Assembly: GCF_000373565.1 (NCBI RefSeq)
Contig: NZ_KB891812.1
Location: 82,355-146,354, forward strand
DNA from: Streptomyces sp. HmicA12
Lineage (GTDB): Bacteria > Actinomycetota > Actinomycetes > Streptomycetales > Streptomycetaceae
Direction of reading: 5' to 3'
Length of the DNA: 64,000 nt
In this document: positions 63,863-64,000 of the stretch, piece after piece
How the letters are laid out: each line of letters starts with the position of its first letter
How positions within the stretch are numbered: position 1 is the stretch's first letter
Made by a program: the position numbers and the translations under genes
The notes under the pieces: generated by a model
Seen by the model: the letters and a program-made list of their open reading frames with translations, nothing else
What the model was told of the DNA's origin: nothing
Databases searched by the model: none

Positions 63863-64000
63863 TGCAGACTCGAGTCCGTCGTGTTGCCGTTGTCGTCGCT
63901 GCCGCCGCCATGCTGCCGCTGGCCCTGACCGCCTGCTCCGACAGCGACTCCAAGGACAAGGCCTCCGACACCGCGTCGTCCGCCGCGTCGAAGGGGTCGG
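63863..64000 (+). CDS. Lipoprotein, N-terminal part (cut by window edge)
   Basis: 46 residues are visible: MQTRVRRVAVVVAAAAMLPL followed by ALTACSDSDSKDK and an Ser/Ala/Asp-rich linker. LTAC is a clear lipobox, so the mature protein is lipid-anchored on the outer face of the membrane. GAGGGA precedes the ATG. The gene has the same promoter motif as the fasciclin gene, so it may be a second (lipoprotein) fasciclin of the MPT83 type. That is inference, as the domain lies outside the window. Confidence 0.8.

Noticed and set aside
1..64000. CRISPR array, prophage, integrative element or intact insertion sequence
   Set aside because: No regularly spaced repeats, integrase, transposase, phage structural gene or terminal inverted repeat pair was seen.

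Overview
The window is very GC-rich actinobacterial DNA, almost certainly from a Streptomyces chromosome. The evidence is strong third-position GC, many GTG starts, a chaplin (aerial-hypha protein), class F sortases, Asp23/AmaP clusters, an ECF sigma factor with a zinc-binding anti-sigma-like partner, and many secreted hydrolases and one-component regulators. The mix of scattered catabolic operons, broken genes and no core housekeeping cluster fits a chromosome arm or arm-proximal region. I see no prophage, no intact insertion sequence and no CRISPR array.

Layout. 0-5 kb: aldo/keto reductase (cut by the window edge) facing a broken TetR gene, an FG-GAP beta-propeller protein, an Old Yellow Enzyme and a P-loop kinase-like protein. 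5-10 kb: a subtilisin-like protease with two PKD domains and a large LuxR/LAL regulator. 10.3-13.2 kb: a compact, lower-GC three-gene operon (squalene-cyclase-like toroid with membrane tail, HIT protein, SAM methyltransferase) that I cannot assign to a known system. 13.7-21 kb: DinB-like protein, acyltransferase, a chaplin with an odd His/Met tail, SRPBCC, RibD-like, VOC, a serine beta-lactamase-like protein and an M16-like protein without the zinc motif. 21-26 kb: secreted protein, class F sortase with a surface protein, ClC chloride transporter, MarR regulator. 26.5-34.8 kb: hydrolases, GH16 enzyme, double-domain AsnC regulator, a tRNA with Trp anticodon, dicarboxylate symporter, HAD hydrolase and two decayed genes. 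34.8-39 kb: LAETG surface protein, a second sortase cassette, a polysaccharide-lyase-like protein. 39-44.2 kb: ECF sigma / anti-sigma-Asp23 fusion / Asp23 operon facing an Asp23/AmaP/BrkB envelope operon. 44.7-52.7 kb: a LacI-controlled catabolic operon (FAD oxidoreductase, hydantoinase/oxoprolinase, HEEAH protein, permease, glycosidase-like propeller) with palindromic operators. 52.9-58.1 kb: HEAT-repeat protein and a two-amidohydrolase operon facing an IclR regulator. 58.5-64 kb: dienelactone-hydrolase-like protein, then a membrane molybdopterin oxidoreductase, fasciclin protein, SH3-like protein, DUF4383 protein and a lipoprotein.

The most informative regulatory signal is in the last 4 kb. 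Four promoters share CAATC(C/T)-type and CGRATTCCC boxes at exactly the same offset (21 nt). They lie upstream of the molybdopterin oxidoreductase, the fasciclin gene (opposite strand), the SH3-like gene and the terminal lipoprotein. This looks like one ECF sigma regulon of the SigK type, whose sigma factor would lie outside the window. Other readable control sites are paired TetR operators beside the broken TetR gene, LacI operators GCTAAT-N4-ATTAGC, and a perfect palindrome in the chloride transporter promoter.
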